From contig CP013614.1 in NCBI GenBank assembly GCA_001465115.1, positions 3,658,001 to 3,722,000 of the forward strand: 64,000 nucleotides of DNA. Reading direction: 5' to 3'. This document shows positions 54,078 through 63,501 of this stretch, in pieces. Source of the DNA: Enterococcus silesiacus. GTDB lineage: Bacteria > Bacillota > Bacilli > Lactobacillales > Enterococcaceae. Under the pieces are notes generated by a model, which was not told the DNA's origin, ran no database searches, and saw only the letters and a list, made by a program, of their open reading frames with translations. Each line of letters begins with the position of its first letter. Within the stretch, counting starts at the first letter, position 1. Made by a program: the position numbers and the translations under genes.

Positions 54078-54252
54078 TGGAAGAGAATTACGGGAGAGAC
54101 TAGCCATAGCACCGAAGGAATAAATAATCAGTGGCGCAAACCACTGATCATGAAGATCTCAGGTAAAAGGACCGTAATTGGACATCACTCTGGAAAGCGA
54201 AAGCACCGAAGGAGCAACTCTTCAAGAGGAAGACGAATCTCTCAGGTTTTGT
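54078..54252 (+). ncRNA. Tandem glycine riboswitch (gcvT type)
   Basis: Two successive aptamers are visible. The first has GGGAGAGAC and CACCGAAGG, ends in ATCTCAGGTAAAAGGACC, and spans about 54090-54175. The second has ACTCTGGAAAG, CACCGAAGGAG, AGAGGAAGACG and CTCTCAGG and spans about 54181-54250. CACCGAAGG and the ACTCTGG/CTCAGG pair are hallmarks of the class. Glycine binding controls the gcv operon downstream through the adjoining terminator. Confidence 0.93.
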
Positions 54253-54254
54253 AC

Positions 54255-54297
54255 AGAGGAACAGGCATTTTTTTAACATGCCTGTTCCTCTGTTTTT
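54255..54297 (+). terminator. Riboswitch expression-platform terminator
   Basis: AGAGGAACAGGCAT (54255-54268) pairs perfectly with ATGCCTGTTCCTCT (54278-54291), then GTTTTT. Its 5' side follows the second aptamer directly, so glycine binding should prevent its formation and switch the operon on. Confidence 0.88.
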
Positions 54298-54369
54298 ATA
54301 TAGTTTATCTAGCTTGGAGGTGTCATCGGTTAAGTATTAAAAATACAAAAAAGCAAAGGAGTAGAAAAG

Positions 54370-55455
54370 ATGGATTTAAAAACACCTTTATATGACGCAC
54401 ATCTTGAAGCAGGCGGGAAAATGGTTTCATTTGCTGGTTACACACTACCTGTTCAATATAAAGATAGCGGTGTGATCAAAGAACATTTAGCTGTTCGAAA
54501 TCAAGTAGGATTATTCGATGTTTCCCATATGGGAGAGGTCGTTTATGAAGGAAAAGATGCTTTAGCGAATTTGCAGTATGTATTAACTAATGATTTTAGT
54601 AATTTAGAAGTAGGTCGTGTTAGATACACCTTGATGTGTAATGAAAATGGCGGTGTAATTGATGATCTACTCGTTTATAAATGTAGCGATGAAAAATATT
54701 TATTAGTAGTCAATGCAGCGAATAGAGCAAAAGATGTTGCATGGATGAAAGAGCACTTATTTGGTGAAGTCGAATTTTCTGATCAATCGGATCAATTTGT
54801 TCAAATTGCGCTCCAAGGCGCATCTGCCAAAGAGATCATTGGGAAACTAACGAAAGAAGAAGAGATTCCTAAAAAATATTATAGCTTTACTGAAAATGCT
54901 AATGTAGGCGGTGTAACTTGTTTATTATCACGAACAGGCTACACAGGCGAATTTGGTTATGAATTGTACTGTAAACCAGAAGACGGGATCAAATTATGGA
55001 ATCTATTGCTGAAGACGGGGCAAGAATTTGGCATCATTCCCTGTGGCTTAGGAGCTCGTGATACCTTACGGTTAGAAGCTGGGATGCCGCTTTATGGTCA
55101 TGAAATGACAGAAGAAATTACTCCTCTTGAAACGGATTTAAATTTTGCCGTCAAGATGAAAAAAGAAGATTTTATCGGCAAAAAAGCGCTCATTGACAAA
55201 GGGGAACCTAAAATTACTCGAATCGGTCTACAGTTAACAGATCGAGGAATTGTTCGTGAAGGAGCTGATGTGTATTTTCATGATAAGAAAATCGGGCAGA
55301 CCACCTCAGGAACCATGTGTCCATTCATTAATAAAGCATGTGCAATGGCATTAGTTGAGAAAAATAGTGTTGAAATTGGTTCTCCCATAGAAGTTGAGGT
55401 TAGAGGCAAAAAAATTAAAGCAGAAGTAGTCACAATACCGTTTGTAAAAAAATAA
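54370..55455 (+). CDS. gcvT: Glycine cleavage system T protein (aminomethyltransferase)
   Basis: This 361-residue protein has L-F-D-V-S-H-M-G-E, the folate-binding segment around G-Y-T-G-E-F-G-Y-E, L-G-A-R-D-T-L-R-L-E-A-G and a C-terminal G-x-x-T-S-G-T-M-x-P. It transfers the methylene group from the lipoyl-bound aminomethyl intermediate on GcvH to tetrahydrofolate and releases ammonia. It is the first gene of the gcv operon below the riboswitch. Confidence 0.95.
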   Translation: MDLKTPLYDAHLEAGGKMVSFAGYTLPVQYKDSGVIKEHLAVRNQVGLFDVSHMGEVVYEGKDALANLQYVLTNDFSNLEVGRVRYTLMCNENGGVIDDLLVYKCSDEKYLLVVNAANRAKDVAWMKEHLFGEVEFSDQSDQFVQIALQGASAKEIIGKLTKEEEIPKKYYSFTENANVGGVTCLLSRTGYTGEFGYELYCKPEDGIKLWNLLLKTGQEFGIIPCGLGARDTLRLEAGMPLYGHEMTEEITPLETDLNFAVKMKKEDFIGKKALIDKGEPKITRIGLQLTDRGIVREGADVYFHDKKIGQTTSGTMCPFINKACAMALVEKNSVEIGSPIEVEVRGKKIKAEVVTIPFVKK

Positions 55456-55479
55456 TTGGAAAAGAAGGAGTCGTTTATT

Positions 55480-55863
55480 ATGACAAAAGCTACGGAATTG
55501 AAGTTTTCAAAATCACATGAGTGGGTACTTTTTGATGGAGATAAAGTAAGAATCGGTCTGTCTGATTATGCACAGGATCAGCTGGGGGATATCGTTTTTA
55601 TTGATTTACCAGATGAAGGCGACGATGTTACCAAAGGTGAATCATTTGCAGATATTGAATCTGTTAAGGCTGTTTCAGAAGCGTATTCTCCAATTACAGC
55701 TACAGTGACAGCAGTCAATGAAGAGCTTTTGGACAGTCCTGAGCTGATCAATACGGCACCGTTAGATTCATGGTTGATCGAAGTGGAAGGAGTAGACGAA
55801 ATCGAAGACTTGCTGAGTGCTGAGGAATATAAAAAATTCTGCGAAGAATCTGAGGAGGCATAA
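55480..55863 (+). CDS. gcvH: Glycine cleavage system H protein
   Basis: The 127-residue protein has S-H-E-W-V and the lipoylation site D-I-E-S-V-K-A-V-S-E-A (lysine about residue 64). It shuttles reaction intermediates between P, T and L proteins. I use ATG 55480 behind GAAGGAG; the open frame extends 8 codons upstream without a site. It needs lipoate attached by a ligase encoded outside this window. Confidence 0.95.
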   Translation: MTKATELKFSKSHEWVLFDGDKVRIGLSDYAQDQLGDIVFIDLPDEGDDVTKGESFADIESVKAVSEAYSPITATVTAVNEELLDSPELINTAPLDSWLIEVEGVDEIEDLLSAEEYKKFCEESEEA

Positions 55864-55866
55864 TGA

Positions 55867-57183
55867 ATGGGTAACTATCTTGGCTCAACGGAACAACAAC
55901 AACAAGAAATGCTTAAAACGATCGGTTTAAACACCATGAGTGACCTTTATCAGGATATTCCTAAAGAAATGATTGTAGAAAATCTCGATATTCCAGCGGG
56001 AAAATCAGAATTTGAAGTACGCCGTATCTTAGAAAATATGGGCAAGAAAAATAAAGTCTTCTCAAGCATTTTTCGTGGTGCGGGTGCCTATAATCACTAC
56101 ATTCCTGCTATTGTAAAGCAAATTGCAGCAAAAGAAGAATTTATGACGTCTTACACACCGTATCAACCAGAAATCAGTCAAGGGTTGCTACAGTCTATTT
56201 TTGAATATCAAACAATGATTTGTGAAATTACCGGAATGGATGCGACAAACGCTTCTGTTTACGATGGTGCAACGGCTGCCGCTGAGGCAATCAATATGTG
56301 TCTAGAAAAAAAACGCTTAAAGGTCTTGATCTCTGAAACAACGAACCCAATGACGATCCAAACAGCTTTGACTTATTTTAGTTCGAGAGACATCGAGTTT
56401 GTCATGATTCCTGAAAAAGATGGAGTGACAGATTTGTCTGTTTTAAAAGAAACACTAGATGATACGAGTGCTTGCTTCATTGTTCAACAACCAAACTATT
56501 ATGGCGGAATTGAATCCGTTGAAGCAATAGCAGAAATGGTTCACGAAGCAAAAGCTAAATTTATTATGAGTGTCAATCCTGTGGCTAGTACGGTACTGAA
56601 AAGCGCTGGTGAAGTCAATGCAGATATTGCTGTTGGCGATTCACAACCATTTGGGATACCATTAGCTTTTGGCGGGCCGTATATTGGTTTTATTGCTACA
56701 AAAGAAAAAATGATTCGTAAATTACCTGGGCGTATTTCAGGTGAAACCGTGGATGAAGCAGGTGATCGAGCATTTGTTTTAACACTGCAAGCTCGTGAAC
56801 AACATATTCGTAGAGAGAAAGCAGCTTCTAATATCTGTTCGAATCAGGCACTGTGCGCCTTAACCAATGCAGTCTATATGAGTACAATGGGCGCTCGTGG
56901 CATTCAAGAAGTAGCTGAGCAGTGTTATAGCAAGGCTCATTATCTTTTGGATCGATTAACGCAAATCAAAGGGGTAAAACGAACCAATGATAGTCCGTTT
57001 TTCCACGAATTTGTGACAACTTTTCCGGTAGCAAATGAAGTGATTCTGGCTAAATTAGAAGAGCATGATATCTTGGGCGGTTATCCTACAGAGCAAGGGT
57101 TACTATGGTGTGTAACAGAAATGAATACGAAAGAACAAATAGACGAAGTCGTCGCATTGGTGAAGGAGTCGTGTGGACAATGA
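55867..57183 (+). CDS. gcvPA: Glycine dehydrogenase (decarboxylating) subunit 1
   Basis: This 438-residue protein is the N-terminal half of split P protein, with F-R-G-A-G-A-Y-N-H-Y-I-P, Y-T-P-Y-Q-P-E-I-S-Q-G and the P-F-G-I-P-L-A-F-G-G-P-Y motif. With GcvPB it decarboxylates glycine using pyridoxal phosphate. It starts 4 bp after gcvH and overlaps gcvPB by 4 bp. Firmicutes usually have the two-subunit form seen here. Confidence 0.94.
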   Translation: MGNYLGSTEQQQQEMLKTIGLNTMSDLYQDIPKEMIVENLDIPAGKSEFEVRRILENMGKKNKVFSSIFRGAGAYNHYIPAIVKQIAAKEEFMTSYTPYQPEISQGLLQSIFEYQTMICEITGMDATNASVYDGATAAAEAINMCLEKKRLKVLISETTNPMTIQTALTYFSSRDIEFVMIPEKDGVTDLSVLKETLDDTSACFIVQQPNYYGGIESVEAIAEMVHEAKAKFIMSVNPVASTVLKSAGEVNADIAVGDSQPFGIPLAFGGPYIGFIATKEKMIRKLPGRISGETVDEAGDRAFVLTLQAREQHIRREKAASNICSNQALCALTNAVYMSTMGARGIQEVAEQCYSKAHYLLDRLTQIKGVKRTNDSPFFHEFVTTFPVANEVILAKLEEHDILGGYPTEQGLLWCVTEMNTKEQIDEVVALVKESCGQ

Positions 57184-58625
57184 AATTAATTTTTGAACGT
57201 AGTGTAGAAGGATATTATAACGAAATGATTTCTCCTTGTGATGTACCAACCACGGCTCTTCCAGAAGAAATGAAACGTCAAAAAGAACTCCATTTACCAT
57301 CACTGCCTCAACCAGAGATCAGTCGACATTATACAGAACTGGCAGATGCAACATTTGGTATCAACAATGGTTTTTATCCTTTAGGGTCATGTACGATGAA
57401 ATACAATCCTAAAATCAATGATGAAATGGCTGCGTATCCCGCTTTTGCTAATATTCATCCTTTACAACCAGAGCATACGGTTCAAGGCTCGTTAGAAGTG
57501 TTTACTACGGCTGAAATGTTGCTGAAAGAAATCACTGGGATGAATGCGATAACGTTTCAACCGGCAGCCGGAGCGCACGGTGAATTTACCAGCTTATTGA
57601 TGATCAAAGCGTACCATGAAAAAAATGGTCAGCCGCAACGAAACAAAATTATTGTACCCGATTCTGCTCATGGAACAAATCCTGCAAGTGTAGCAATGAC
57701 AGGGATGATCACAGTGAATATTCCATCAGATAAGTATGGGTGTGTTGATATTGCAGCTTTGAGAGAGGCTGTCGGCGAAGATACCGCGGGTTTGATGTTG
57801 ACCAACCCAAACACAGCAGGGATCTTTGATAAAAATATTTTAGAAATTACGAAAATCGTTCATGATGCGGGTGGATTGAACTATTATGATGGTGCAAACT
57901 TAAATGCCATTATGGGCGTTGCTCGTCCAGGTGATATGGGCTTTGATATTATTCATTTAAATCTACACAAAACTTTCTCAACACCGCATGGTGGCGGTGG
58001 ACCAGGATCTGGCGCTGTCGGGTGTAAATCATTATTAAAACCATTTTTACCTGATTATTATCCAGTTAAAGAAGGAGCAGAAATACGCTTTACGAGACCT
58101 GAGTATTCGATTGGATTAGTGAAAGGGTTTTATGGTCAATTTTCAGTCTTCTTGCGTGCGTTGACTTATATTCTATTTTTAGGATCAGAAGGAATTTCGT
58201 CGGCTTCTAAAGGTGCTGTGCTGAATGCCAATTACATGCTTCATGAATTAAAAGATATCTTTGAAGTGCCATATGGTGAATCATGTATGCATGAATTTGT
58301 GATTAGCTTAGATAAATTAAAGAAAGAAACAGGTGTGACAGCGTTAGACGTAGCTAAAGGAATTTTAGACCATCATATGTATCCGCCGACAATGTATTTC
58401 CCATTAACTGTGCCGGAAGCATTAATGGTAGAACCACCTGAAACAGAGTCGAAAGAACGGATGGACGATGCGATTGCCGTTTACCGTAAGCTTTATGGAG
58501 ACGCTCATAAAAATCCAGAAGCCTTTCATGAGTATCCACTACATGCTCAAATCCATCGCGTGGACGAAGTAAGAGCTGCAAGGCATCCAATTGTTCGTTA
58601 TGATTTTGCTTTGAAACAAGACTAG
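57180..58625 (+). CDS. gcvPB: Glycine dehydrogenase (decarboxylating) subunit 2
   Basis: This 481-residue subunit carries the pyridoxal-phosphate lysine in N-L-H-K-T-F-S-T-P-H-G-G-G-G-P-G. It also has P-L-G-S-C-T-M-K-Y-N-P and D-S-A-H-G-T-N-P-A-S. It forms the active site together with GcvPA. The start is the ATG at 57180 in an ATGA overlap with gcvPA. Its last codons lie in a direct repeat (58605-58685) that recurs after the palindromic element downstream. Confidence 0.94.
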   Translation: MKLIFERSVEGYYNEMISPCDVPTTALPEEMKRQKELHLPSLPQPEISRHYTELADATFGINNGFYPLGSCTMKYNPKINDEMAAYPAFANIHPLQPEHTVQGSLEVFTTAEMLLKEITGMNAITFQPAAGAHGEFTSLLMIKAYHEKNGQPQRNKIIVPDSAHGTNPASVAMTGMITVNIPSDKYGCVDIAALREAVGEDTAGLMLTNPNTAGIFDKNILEITKIVHDAGGLNYYDGANLNAIMGVARPGDMGFDIIHLNLHKTFSTPHGGGGPGSGAVGCKSLLKPFLPDYYPVKEGAEIRFTRPEYSIGLVKGFYGQFSVFLRALTYILFLGSEGISSASKGAVLNANYMLHELKDIFEVPYGESCMHEFVISLDKLKKETGVTALDVAKGILDHHMYPPTMYFPLTVPEALMVEPPETESKERMDDAIAVYRKLYGDAHKNPEAFHEYPLHAQIHRVDEVRAARHPIVRYDFALKQD

Positions 58626-58685
58626 AAATACAATAAGAAATGTGAGGATGTTGATTGGTACAAGGTGAAGCGTAACGTTGTTACC
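58605..58685 (+). repeat. Direct repeat flanking the palindromic element, left copy
   Basis: It begins with TTTGCTTTGAAACA inside the end of gcvPB and ends with ACAAGGTGAAG and GCGTAACGTTGTTACC. The same order of blocks recurs at 58806-58881. GTAAC-GTT-GTTAC is itself a small palindrome. Confidence 0.6.
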
Positions 58686-58702
58686 ATGAGTTATCTAGCT
58701 AC

Positions 58703-58799
58703 GCAGGCTAGTCTCTCGGAAAAAAGATAAAAATTAAATGTGATAAAGAGCATCACAGTTAATTTTTCCTATTTTTCTGTCGAGACTACACGAGCCTGC
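58703..58799. repeat. Structured palindromic repeat, copy B
   Basis: This is a 97-nt element that aligns without gaps to the tandem copies at 495-591 and 617-713. The outer arms are GCAGGCT/AGCCTGC. AGTCTC pairs with GAGACT, AAAAATTAA with TTAATTTTT, and GTGAT with ATCAC. At least six base pairs differ from copy A by compensatory double changes. TCGGAAAAAAG, CCTATTTTTC and ACGAGCCTG are conserved in sequence. It lies between gcvPB and lpdA. Confidence 0.8.
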
Positions 58800-58805
58800 T
58801 ACGCT

Positions 58806-58881
58806 TTTGCTTTGAAACACAATGAATAAAGTGAATTGATGTTGAAAAGTACAAGGTGAAGCGAAGCGTAACGTTGTTACC
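58806..58881 (+). repeat. Direct repeat flanking the palindromic element, right copy
   Basis: It starts with TTTGCTTTGAAACA and ends with GTACAAGGTGAAG, an extra GCGAA, and GCGTAACGTTGTTACC. The block order equals 58605-58685. It lies just upstream of the lpdA ribosome-binding site. Confidence 0.6.
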
Positions 58882-58902
58882 TACAGAGTAAGGAGGAAAT
58901 GT

Positions 58903-60285
58903 ATGAAGTATGATCTAATCATAATCGGGGCGGGGCCCGGTGGGTATGTTGCAGCGATCAAAGCGGCTCAACTAGGGATGAAGGTAGCTCTGGTTGAAAG
59001 TGATCGTGTTGGTGGTACGTGTTTAAATCGAGGCTGTATTCCGACGAAAGCGTTATTGCATTCAGCCGAAACAGTTCGTGAAATAAAAAATGCGAGTGAA
59101 AACGGCATTCATATCAATGATATTCAAATCAACATGGAAGAAATCTACGCAAAGAAAAATAAAGTTGTTGATACCCTCGTTCAAGGGATCGAAGGCTTGG
59201 TCAAAGCAAATAAAATCGAAATGATTTTTGGATCAGCTCGAATCATCAAAGCGGGTGTAATTGACGTTGACGGATCAAGATACGAGACCGAAAAAATCCT
59301 GATCGCGACTGGCTCAAAACCAGCGATTCCACCAATTCCAGGCAGTGATTTGTCTGGTGTAGTAACAAGTAACGAACTTTTAAAACAGCCGAATACCTAT
59401 AAAAAACTGACCATTATCGGCGGTGGAGTGATCGGTGTAGAGTTTGCCTCAATTTTTAATGAGTTAGGCTGTGAGGTAACGATTATTGAAACAGCTAATA
59501 CACTATTACCAAATTTTGATAGTGAAATTTCAAAAAAATTAGCAATGGTATTAAAAAAACAAGGCATCAAAGTAGCGACAAAATCGATCGTGACCAGTAT
59601 TTCTAAGGAGGAACAACTGACATGTACCTTTACAACTAAAGGAAAAGAAAATACTGTGACAAGCGATGCAGTTTTGATTGCTACTGGCCGAAAAGCAAGC
59701 TTTGAAGGGGTATTTTCAGCTGATTTGAATATAGAAATAGAAAATCAAAGTATTTGGGTCGGTGATTCTTTTGAAACGTCTATTAAAGGTATTTATGCTA
59801 TCGGAGATGTAGCAAGCCGTGGCACTCAATTGGCTCATTTAGCTTCTGCTCAGGGAGTAAATGCTGTTTTGGCGATGAATCAAAAAGCAGTGGAATATGA
59901 TTTAGAGGTAATTTCTTCATGTGTTTACACTACACCTGAAATCGCTGCTGTCGGAATAACAGAAGATGAGGCAAACAGTCAAGGAATCTCTGTGAAGGTT
60001 GGAAAATACAATATGGCAGGAAACGGCAAAACAATGATTGCAGGGAATTCATTAGGATTCATCAAAGTCATTGCAGATGCACAAAGTGACAAAATCATTG
60101 GTGCACAGTTGATGTGTGATCGGGCAACAGATATGGTCAGTGAATTTACGACGGCAATTGTTAACGGTTTGACGATCGATGAGGTAACAGCGATCGTTCA
60201 TCCACATCCAACGTATAATGAAGGAATAGGCGAGGCTTATGAAAACCTTCAAGGTCTTGGAATCCACACGATCCCTAAAAAATAA
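58903..60285 (+). CDS. lpdA: Dihydrolipoyl dehydrogenase
   Basis: This 460-residue flavoprotein has the FAD motif G-A-G-P-G-G-Y, the redox-active disulfide G-G-T-C-L-N-R-G-C-I-P-T-K, the NAD motif G-G-G-V-I-G-V-E and the C-terminal H-P-H-P-T-Y-N-E-G (catalytic His-Glu). It reoxidises dihydrolipoyl-GcvH and makes NADH. Its place after gcvPB marks it as the L protein of the glycine cleavage system rather than of pyruvate dehydrogenase. AAGGAGG lies before the ATG. Confidence 0.94.
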   Translation: MKYDLIIIGAGPGGYVAAIKAAQLGMKVALVESDRVGGTCLNRGCIPTKALLHSAETVREIKNASENGIHINDIQINMEEIYAKKNKVVDTLVQGIEGLVKANKIEMIFGSARIIKAGVIDVDGSRYETEKILIATGSKPAIPPIPGSDLSGVVTSNELLKQPNTYKKLTIIGGGVIGVEFASIFNELGCEVTIIETANTLLPNFDSEISKKLAMVLKKQGIKVATKSIVTSISKEEQLTCTFTTKGKENTVTSDAVLIATGRKASFEGVFSADLNIEIENQSIWVGDSFETSIKGIYAIGDVASRGTQLAHLASAQGVNAVLAMNQKAVEYDLEVISSCVYTTPEIAAVGITEDEANSQGISVKVGKYNMAGNGKTMIAGNSLGFIKVIADAQSDKIIGAQLMCDRATDMVSEFTTAIVNGLTIDEVTAIVHPHPTYNEGIGEAYENLQGLGIHTIPKK

Positions 60286-60411
60286 CAAAAATATAGCAAA
60301 TAAGCTAAAATGTTTGGTACTATAATAAGAGAATCAACTGGTCCGTTAGTTTTGGGTGCATTATTGGTTTTTACAAAGTCACTTGGTTTAAAAAGAAAAG
60401 GAGAAAAAATA

Positions 60412-61599
60412 ATGCTGACAGAAACACAAAAAAGAGTTGCCGATAGTTTAGAAGACGAATTGATCCAAATTAGAAGACATCTGCATCAAAATCCAGAAAT
60501 TGGGATGGATTTACCGAATACGGTCGCTTTTGTAAAAGGGAAGCTGATAGAATATGGTTATGAACCTCAATCTTGTGGAGACTCAGGTATCACAGTAGTT
60601 GCTGGTAAAAAAAGCGGAAAAACATTCTTGTTACGTGGAGATATGGATGCACTGCCGATCCGAGAGCTGACTGATTTACCATTTAAATCCGAAAATGGTT
60701 ATATGCATGCGTGTGGTCATGATATGCACACAACTATGTTGCTTGGAGCAGCAAAATTATTAAAAGAATTTGAAGCTGAGCTAGATGGACAAGTAAAATT
60801 ATTGTTTCAACCAGGTGAAGAAATTCTTTCAGGTTCTAAAGTTTGTATCGAAAATCATGTCTTGGAAAACCCTAAAGTCGATGCTGGTATGATGATCCAT
60901 GTTTTTCCGTTTAAGGGATTTAAAGCTGGACAAATCATGCCGACACCGCCAGGAACTTTTATGGCTAGTGCTGATTGGTTTGAGATCAATATTAAAGGAC
61001 GAGGCGGACATGGCTCACAACCAGAGACATCGATCGATCCTATCAATGTAGCGGTTCATATTTATACAGCGTTGCAAGAACTTTCAGCAAGAGAAATTGG
61101 TTCAGAAGAACGCTTTGTTCTCACGATTGGTGAATTTACTGGTGGTACACCTGGCGCTTCAAACATTATTCCAGAAACAACAGTTATGAAAGGAACTTTA
61201 CGAACATTAAAAGAAGATGTCCGCGAGCATGTCAAAGAACGAATGACAGCAATGGCTGAAAATATAGCCAAAGCCTTTCGTGCCGAAGCAGAAGTGATTT
61301 TCACTAATGGTTGTACAACAAATGTGAATGATCCAGAGTTGACAGCCTTTGCCAAAGAATCACTAACAGAAACATTTGGAGCAGATCGAATCGTTGCGAT
61401 TCCTACATCGACTCCACTTATGGGCAGCGAAGACTTTGGCGAAATCAGTCAGCTGATTCCGACGACAACTGTTTTATTAGTTGCCTCAGAAGAAAATATC
61501 AATCTTCATAACCCAGCAATTGTTTTTGATGAATCAGTCTTGATCGAAGGTGCGAAAGTTTATGCAGATACAGCAATGTCTTGGCTGAAAAAAGGTTAA
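60412..61599 (+). CDS. M20-family amidohydrolase (hippurate-hydrolase-like)
   Basis: This 395-residue enzyme has R-R-H-L-H-Q-N-P-E, L-R-G-D-M-D-A-L-P, H-A-C-G-H-D-M-H-T, F-Q-P-G-E-E and the dimerisation-domain segment G-R-G-G-H-G-S-Q-P. These are the metal-binding and catalytic motifs of M20D aminoacylases such as hippuricase and N-acetyl-diaminopimelate deacetylase-like enzymes. These cleave N-acyl amino acids, for example hippurate to benzoate and glycine. ATG 60412 has AAAGGAG upstream. Placement between lpdA and fhs suggests that it supplies glycine (inference). Confidence 0.85.
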   Translation: MLTETQKRVADSLEDELIQIRRHLHQNPEIGMDLPNTVAFVKGKLIEYGYEPQSCGDSGITVVAGKKSGKTFLLRGDMDALPIRELTDLPFKSENGYMHACGHDMHTTMLLGAAKLLKEFEAELDGQVKLLFQPGEEILSGSKVCIENHVLENPKVDAGMMIHVFPFKGFKAGQIMPTPPGTFMASADWFEINIKGRGGHGSQPETSIDPINVAVHIYTALQELSAREIGSEERFVLTIGEFTGGTPGASNIIPETTVMKGTLRTLKEDVREHVKERMTAMAENIAKAFRAEAEVIFTNGCTTNVNDPELTAFAKESLTETFGADRIVAIPTSTPLMGSEDFGEISQLIPTTTVLLVASEENINLHNPAIVFDESVLIEGAKVYADTAMSWLKKG

Positions 61600-61634
61600 A
61601 AATAAAGAATATTTAATGAGAAGGAGGGAAAAAA

Positions 61635-63299
61635 GTGGTCAAAACAGATATTGAGATTGCACAAGAAGCAATTATGCTACCAGTCACTAAAGTAGCAGAA
61701 AAACTAGGTTTGAATGAAGAGCAATTTGAATTATACGGAAAATATAAAGCAAAAATCGAAGTTGATAAAATCAAAACGAACAAAGAAGGAAAAGTGATTC
61801 TGGTTACGGCAATCACGCCTACACCTGCTGGCGAAGGAAAAACAACCACAGTTGTCGGCTTAGGTGATGCGTTGAATCGAATTGGCAAAGATGCAATCAT
61901 CGCTTTAAGAGAACCTTCTTTAGGCCCTGTTTTCGGTATAAAAGGCGGAGCCGCAGGCGGGGGTTATGCGCAAGTTGTCCCAATGGAAGATATTAACCTT
62001 CATTTTACAGGGGATTTTCATGCGATTGGTGCAGCGAATAACTTGTTAGCTGCAATTATTGATAATCATATTTTTCAAGGGAATGAGTTAGGGATTGATA
62101 ATCGCCGTATCACTTGGAAACGAGCGGTAGATATGAATGATCGCCAATTAAGACACGTTGTCGATGGTTTAGGGGCCCGAGTCAATGGTGTTCCTAGAGA
62201 AGATGGATTTGAAATCACTGTTGCCTCAGAAATAATGGCTGTTTTGTGTCTGTCCAATGATATCGAAGATTTAAAAGAGAATCTAGCCAATATCATTATT
62301 GGATACACATACGATAATCAGCCTGTTACTGCCAGAGAACTGAATGCACAAGGGGCAATGACAGCTTTATTAAAAGATGCAATCAAGCCTAATCTGGTGC
62401 AGACATTGGAAAATAACCCTGCTTTGATCCATGGTGGACCGTTTGCAAATATTGCCCATGGCTGTAACAGTGTGATCGCAACGAATACAGCTAGAAAATT
62501 AGCAGATTATGTCGTGACTGAAGGAGGCTTTGGTGCTGATTTAGGTGCGGAAAAATTCATCGATATCAAATGCCGCAAATCCGGCATTCGTCCTTCTGCT
62601 GTCGTTGTTGTAGCAACTGTTCGTGCACTAAAAATGCATGGTGGTGTACCCAAAGATCAACTTGGTATCGAAAATATTGCAGCATTAACAGACGGATTAC
62701 CGAATCTTTTAAAACATATCGAAAATACAACGACAGTATTCGGTTTACCAACAGTTGTGGCGATCAATAAATTTCCTACAGATACAGATGCGGAGCTTGA
62801 GCTTGTGAAGGAAGAATGTCAAAAACGCAATGTGAATGTAGTTCTTTCAGATGTCTGGGCACATGGTGGTGCTGGTGGTGAAGAGCTAGCGCAAGAAGTG
62901 GTTCGTTTAGCAGATCAGGAAAATCATTTTTCATTTGCCTATCCAGACGAATGGCCGATCAAAGAAAAAATCAGTGCGATCGTGGAGAAAATTTATGGTG
63001 GAAATGCTGTTCGCTATGAACCAATCGCTGAAAGAGAAATCACTAAACTGGAAAAACTTGGGTTCGGTCATTTACCGATTTGTATGGCTAAAACGCAATA
63101 TTCATTTTCAGATGATCAAACGAAATTAGGCAGACCAACTGATTTTACAATAACAGTTAGTAATATCAAGATCTCGGCTGGTGCAGGATTTATTGTTGCT
63201 TATACAGGAACTGTGATGACAATGCCTGGCTTACCGAAAAAAGCAGCATACGAGAAAATCGATGTTGATTCTGATGGAAAGATTGTTGGTTTATTCTAG
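61635..63299 (+). CDS. fhs: Formate-tetrahydrofolate ligase
   Basis: This 554-residue protein contains the ATP-binding [12 protein letters not shown] and [20 protein letters not shown] signatures of the family. It joins formate and tetrahydrofolate using ATP. Running in reverse after oxidation of methylene-THF, it could conserve ATP during glycine breakdown. GTG start at 61635 behind AAGGAGGG. It is the last gene before the operon terminator. Confidence 0.95.
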   Translation: MVKTDIEIAQEAIMLPVTKVAEKLGLNEEQFELYGKYKAKIEVDKIKTNKEGKVILVTAITPTPAGEGKTTTVVGLGDALNRIGKDAIIALREPSLGPVFGIKGGAAGGGYAQVVPMEDINLHFTGDFHAIGAANNLLAAIIDNHIFQGNELGIDNRRITWKRAVDMNDRQLRHVVDGLGARVNGVPREDGFEITVASEIMAVLCLSNDIEDLKENLANIIIGYTYDNQPVTARELNAQGAMTALLKDAIKPNLVQTLENNPALIHGGPFANIAHGCNSVIATNTARKLADYVVTEGGFGADLGAEKFIDIKCRKSGIRPSAVVVVATVRALKMHGGVPKDQLGIENIAALTDGLPNLLKHIENTTTVFGLPTVVAINKFPTDTDAELELVKEECQKRNVNVVLSDVWAHGGAGGEELAQEVVRLADQENHFSFAYPDEWPIKEKISAIVEKIYGGNAVRYEPIAEREITKLEKLGFGHLPICMAKTQYSFSDDQTKLGRPTDFTITVSNIKISAGAGFIVAYTGTVMTMPGLPKKAAYEKIDVDSDGKIVGLF

Positions 63300-63322
63300 T
63301 GTAATGACAAAGGGAAAGATAG

Positions 63323-63376
63323 AAAACCACCTCGATAATTTGATTAGTTTAATCGAATAATTGAGGTGGTTTTTTC
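63323..63376 (+). terminator. Terminator after fhs
   Basis: AAAACCACCTC (63323-63333) pairs with GAGGTGGTTTT (63363-63373), with an inner ATAATT/AATAAT-like pair and a T run. Confidence 0.9.
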
Positions 63377-63429
63377 TGAATCAAAAATAGAGAGCTGGCT
63401 AATTTTTTACTGGAAATTAAATCCAAAGG

Positions 63430-63487
63430 TGTCTTGACACATAGATGGTTTTACCGTAAAATAAGACATGTCATATATGTCAAGACA
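63430..63487 (+). promoter_or_regulatory. niaX promoter with two NiaR-type operators
   Basis: TGTCTTGACA occurs at 63430-63439 and, inverted, as TGTCAAGACA at 63478-63487. The TTGACA of the first copy (63434-63439) is also the -35 box; the -10 box TAAAAT is at 63457-63462 with a 17-bp spacer. The second copy lies downstream of the start site. NiaR (YrxA) represses niacin genes in Firmicutes with nicotinic acid as co-repressor, and its known motif contains TGTCTTGACA as I recall it. Confidence 0.75.
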
Positions 63488-63501
63488 CATCGGAGGATTA
63501 T

